From positions 19,409,269 to 19,473,268 of the forward strand of contig NC_089727.1 of NCBI RefSeq assembly GCF_035083965.1: 64,000 nt of DNA. The letters are read 5' to 3'. Shown here one piece after another: positions 62,691-64,000 of the stretch; the stretch's first letter is position 1; the number at the start of each line of letters is the position of its first letter. The DNA is from Branchiostoma lanceolatum (Eukaryota > Chordata > Leptocardii > Amphioxiformes > Branchiostomatidae). Position numbers and translations under genes: made by a program. The notes under the pieces are model-generated. The model was not told the origin of the DNA, ran no database searches, and worked only from the letters and a program-made list of their open reading frames with translations.

Positions 62691-64000
62691 GCTCGTCCGG
62701 CTGGATACATCCGGTTACGCTTCAATATTTCTTTTGTCATGGAAAGCAGCTTCAAGGCTACTGCCCCCCCCCCCTCTACTGGATTTTGACCCCTCCCCAC
62801 TTTCCCCATTTCTCACGTTTTTATTAATATCGTGATAGCGCCACATTTATTCCGTCTGAAATATCACTAATCGGTGTTTACAAAGATTTCTTATTTTATC
62901 CATGTCATAACCTCCTTGATGTCATAACCACCAGCTCTTCGGTTGTACGGATTACGATTGTTCGGGTAGTCCTTTGAAATGCCAGCGTCTATTTGTTCTA
63001 GCTTCTTGAAGACGTCGTCATCTGCTCTCGTCTGGGCGTGAGTGGCGCAGAAGTGTCGTACTGAAACCTAGCCTGGCGGGGTAGCGCAGTCCGTATGATC
63101 CGTCGCTCCTATCAAAACGAGCGAGGGTTGCAGTTGCTTCACAATCCAGACAGACAAGCCGTTGCAATTTCCACATTACATTCTTCATCCGTCTTAAAGT
63201 CCGGGGCAAAGCCGTAGTCAAAAGTCCGGGCTGTAGTGCTTTTGAAGGACGTCACAACGGTAGCTCCATGTCACGATGTTCTGCATTCAAGCGCCTTGCT
63301 TCAGTCTCGTCGTAGAATAGTAACCAAGCTCCAAATGATCCCAGGCATGGCTATATAACACACGCTAGTCTACAAGAGACACGACAATACACATCTGCAC
63401 ACAAATGCCAACTCCTGAAATGCCAACTGATATATTTGAAAATGGTGACATGACCGTTGATTGGCCAATCACGCAACGTGGTTTTGAAACCACGTGCTAG
63501 AATAGATACTATTGGCCTGGGCTTTCTTTTACAAAAATTTGCATGGAGATAGACACAATAACCTGTATGCCAGGTATGTCTATTGTATAAATTTATTTTT
63601 GAACAGCCTGATTACTGGCATTTCACAGTTTACATAATATCTGCCAGAGAAGGTGTAAAAACCTGCGGCTGTGTCTTATCGACAACGACGGCTTGGAAAA
63701 TCAGTAGGCTAACAATGCAAATGTTGTATTCAAGTACTAGTAAATCGTTCTATCGACTAAAGTATATAAACGGCGACATAAATTGAATACGTCGAGTCAA
63801 ATAGATAACATGTTCCAGAACAACATACTATGGACACCATTCATTGCAAGGTGAACATGTGTGTGTATTGTACAGTGACATGGACCTATGTTGATAATAG
63901 TTCGTGCTTGTCGTGTGATGAAGTTAATATTTCTATCTAGCAAAGTGATACACACTGTAGTCCAGATTCATGCGACTTGAAAAAACACCCCAGTCTGTAC
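62691..64000. other. no gene recognised; two palindromes at 63459-63495
   Basis: Small frames only. GATTGGCCAATC (63459-63470), a perfect palindrome containing two CCAAT boxes, is followed 6 bp later by ACGTGGTTTTGAAACCACGT (63476-63495). This could be part of a promoter for a gene beyond the edge. Confidence 0.35.

Overview
The window looks like nuclear DNA of a lancelet (amphioxus, Branchiostoma). The support is a C2H2 zinc-finger gene whose exon opens with MATARHGYPTG, a start I recognise from lancelet zinc-finger families, tandem C-type lectin genes with short phase-1 exons, kinesin-light-chain-like TPR genes, AT-rich introns and a dense mix of DNA transposons. Species cannot be fixed from sequence alone. 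Gene density is low and most of the window is repeats. All gene models rest on splice signals, reading frame and comparison between paralogues inside the window.

Layout. 1-494: 5' part of a zinc-finger gene on the minus strand, running off the left edge and carrying a 14-bp frameshift deletion. 495-3.4 kb: nothing recognised. 3.4-32.6 kb: five tandem paralogous units of a C-type lectin gene (+ strand). Units 0 and 1 are ghosts whose gene bodies were deleted at microhomologies. Unit 2 (20874-23268) is an intact six-exon gene of 383 codons. Unit 3 (25670-29136) has a 1-nt insertion that recodes the second half of the lectin domain. Unit 4 (31435-32474) is cut off before the lectin domain. The predicted proteins are type II membrane proteins: a cytoplasmic tail with one or two Tyr-Glu-Asp motifs, one membrane segment, a coiled-coil stalk and a C-terminal C-type lectin fold without the usual calcium/sugar motifs. 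Each unit carries repeated POU-like plus SOX-like palindrome motifs upstream.

32.6-61.0 kb: two paralogues (minus strand) of a protein with a GlnD/DUF294-like nucleotidyltransferase domain. The complete copy (exons 61044..61028, 60313..60207, 52464..49169; 1139 aa) ends in thirteen 44-residue TPR repeats. The other copy (37033..32568; 570 aa) stops exactly where the TPRs should begin, because the duplication breakpoint at about 32588 joins it tail-to-tail to truncated lectin unit 4. An orphan exon of related sequence lies at 38498..37797.

Mobile elements. The paralogous units act as empty-site controls and make several insertions unusually clear: a 3.57-kb CACTA-like element (4001-7567, 3-bp target duplication CTC) and two 190-bp palindromic MITEs of the same family (10329-10518 and 37203-37392; duplications ATA and AGA); a roughly 6-kb Crypton-like tyrosine-recombinase element (about 12983-19064) containing a hAT element (15346-17145, 8-bp duplication); a piggyBac-type MITE with TTAA duplication (35744-36132); a TIR element in the second nucleotidyltransferase copy (61262-62147); a non-LTR retrotransposon fragment (45591-48282) bounded on both sides by microsatellites; and several copies of a 1.0-1.4-kb repeat starting near ...CTTCGCCGAG.
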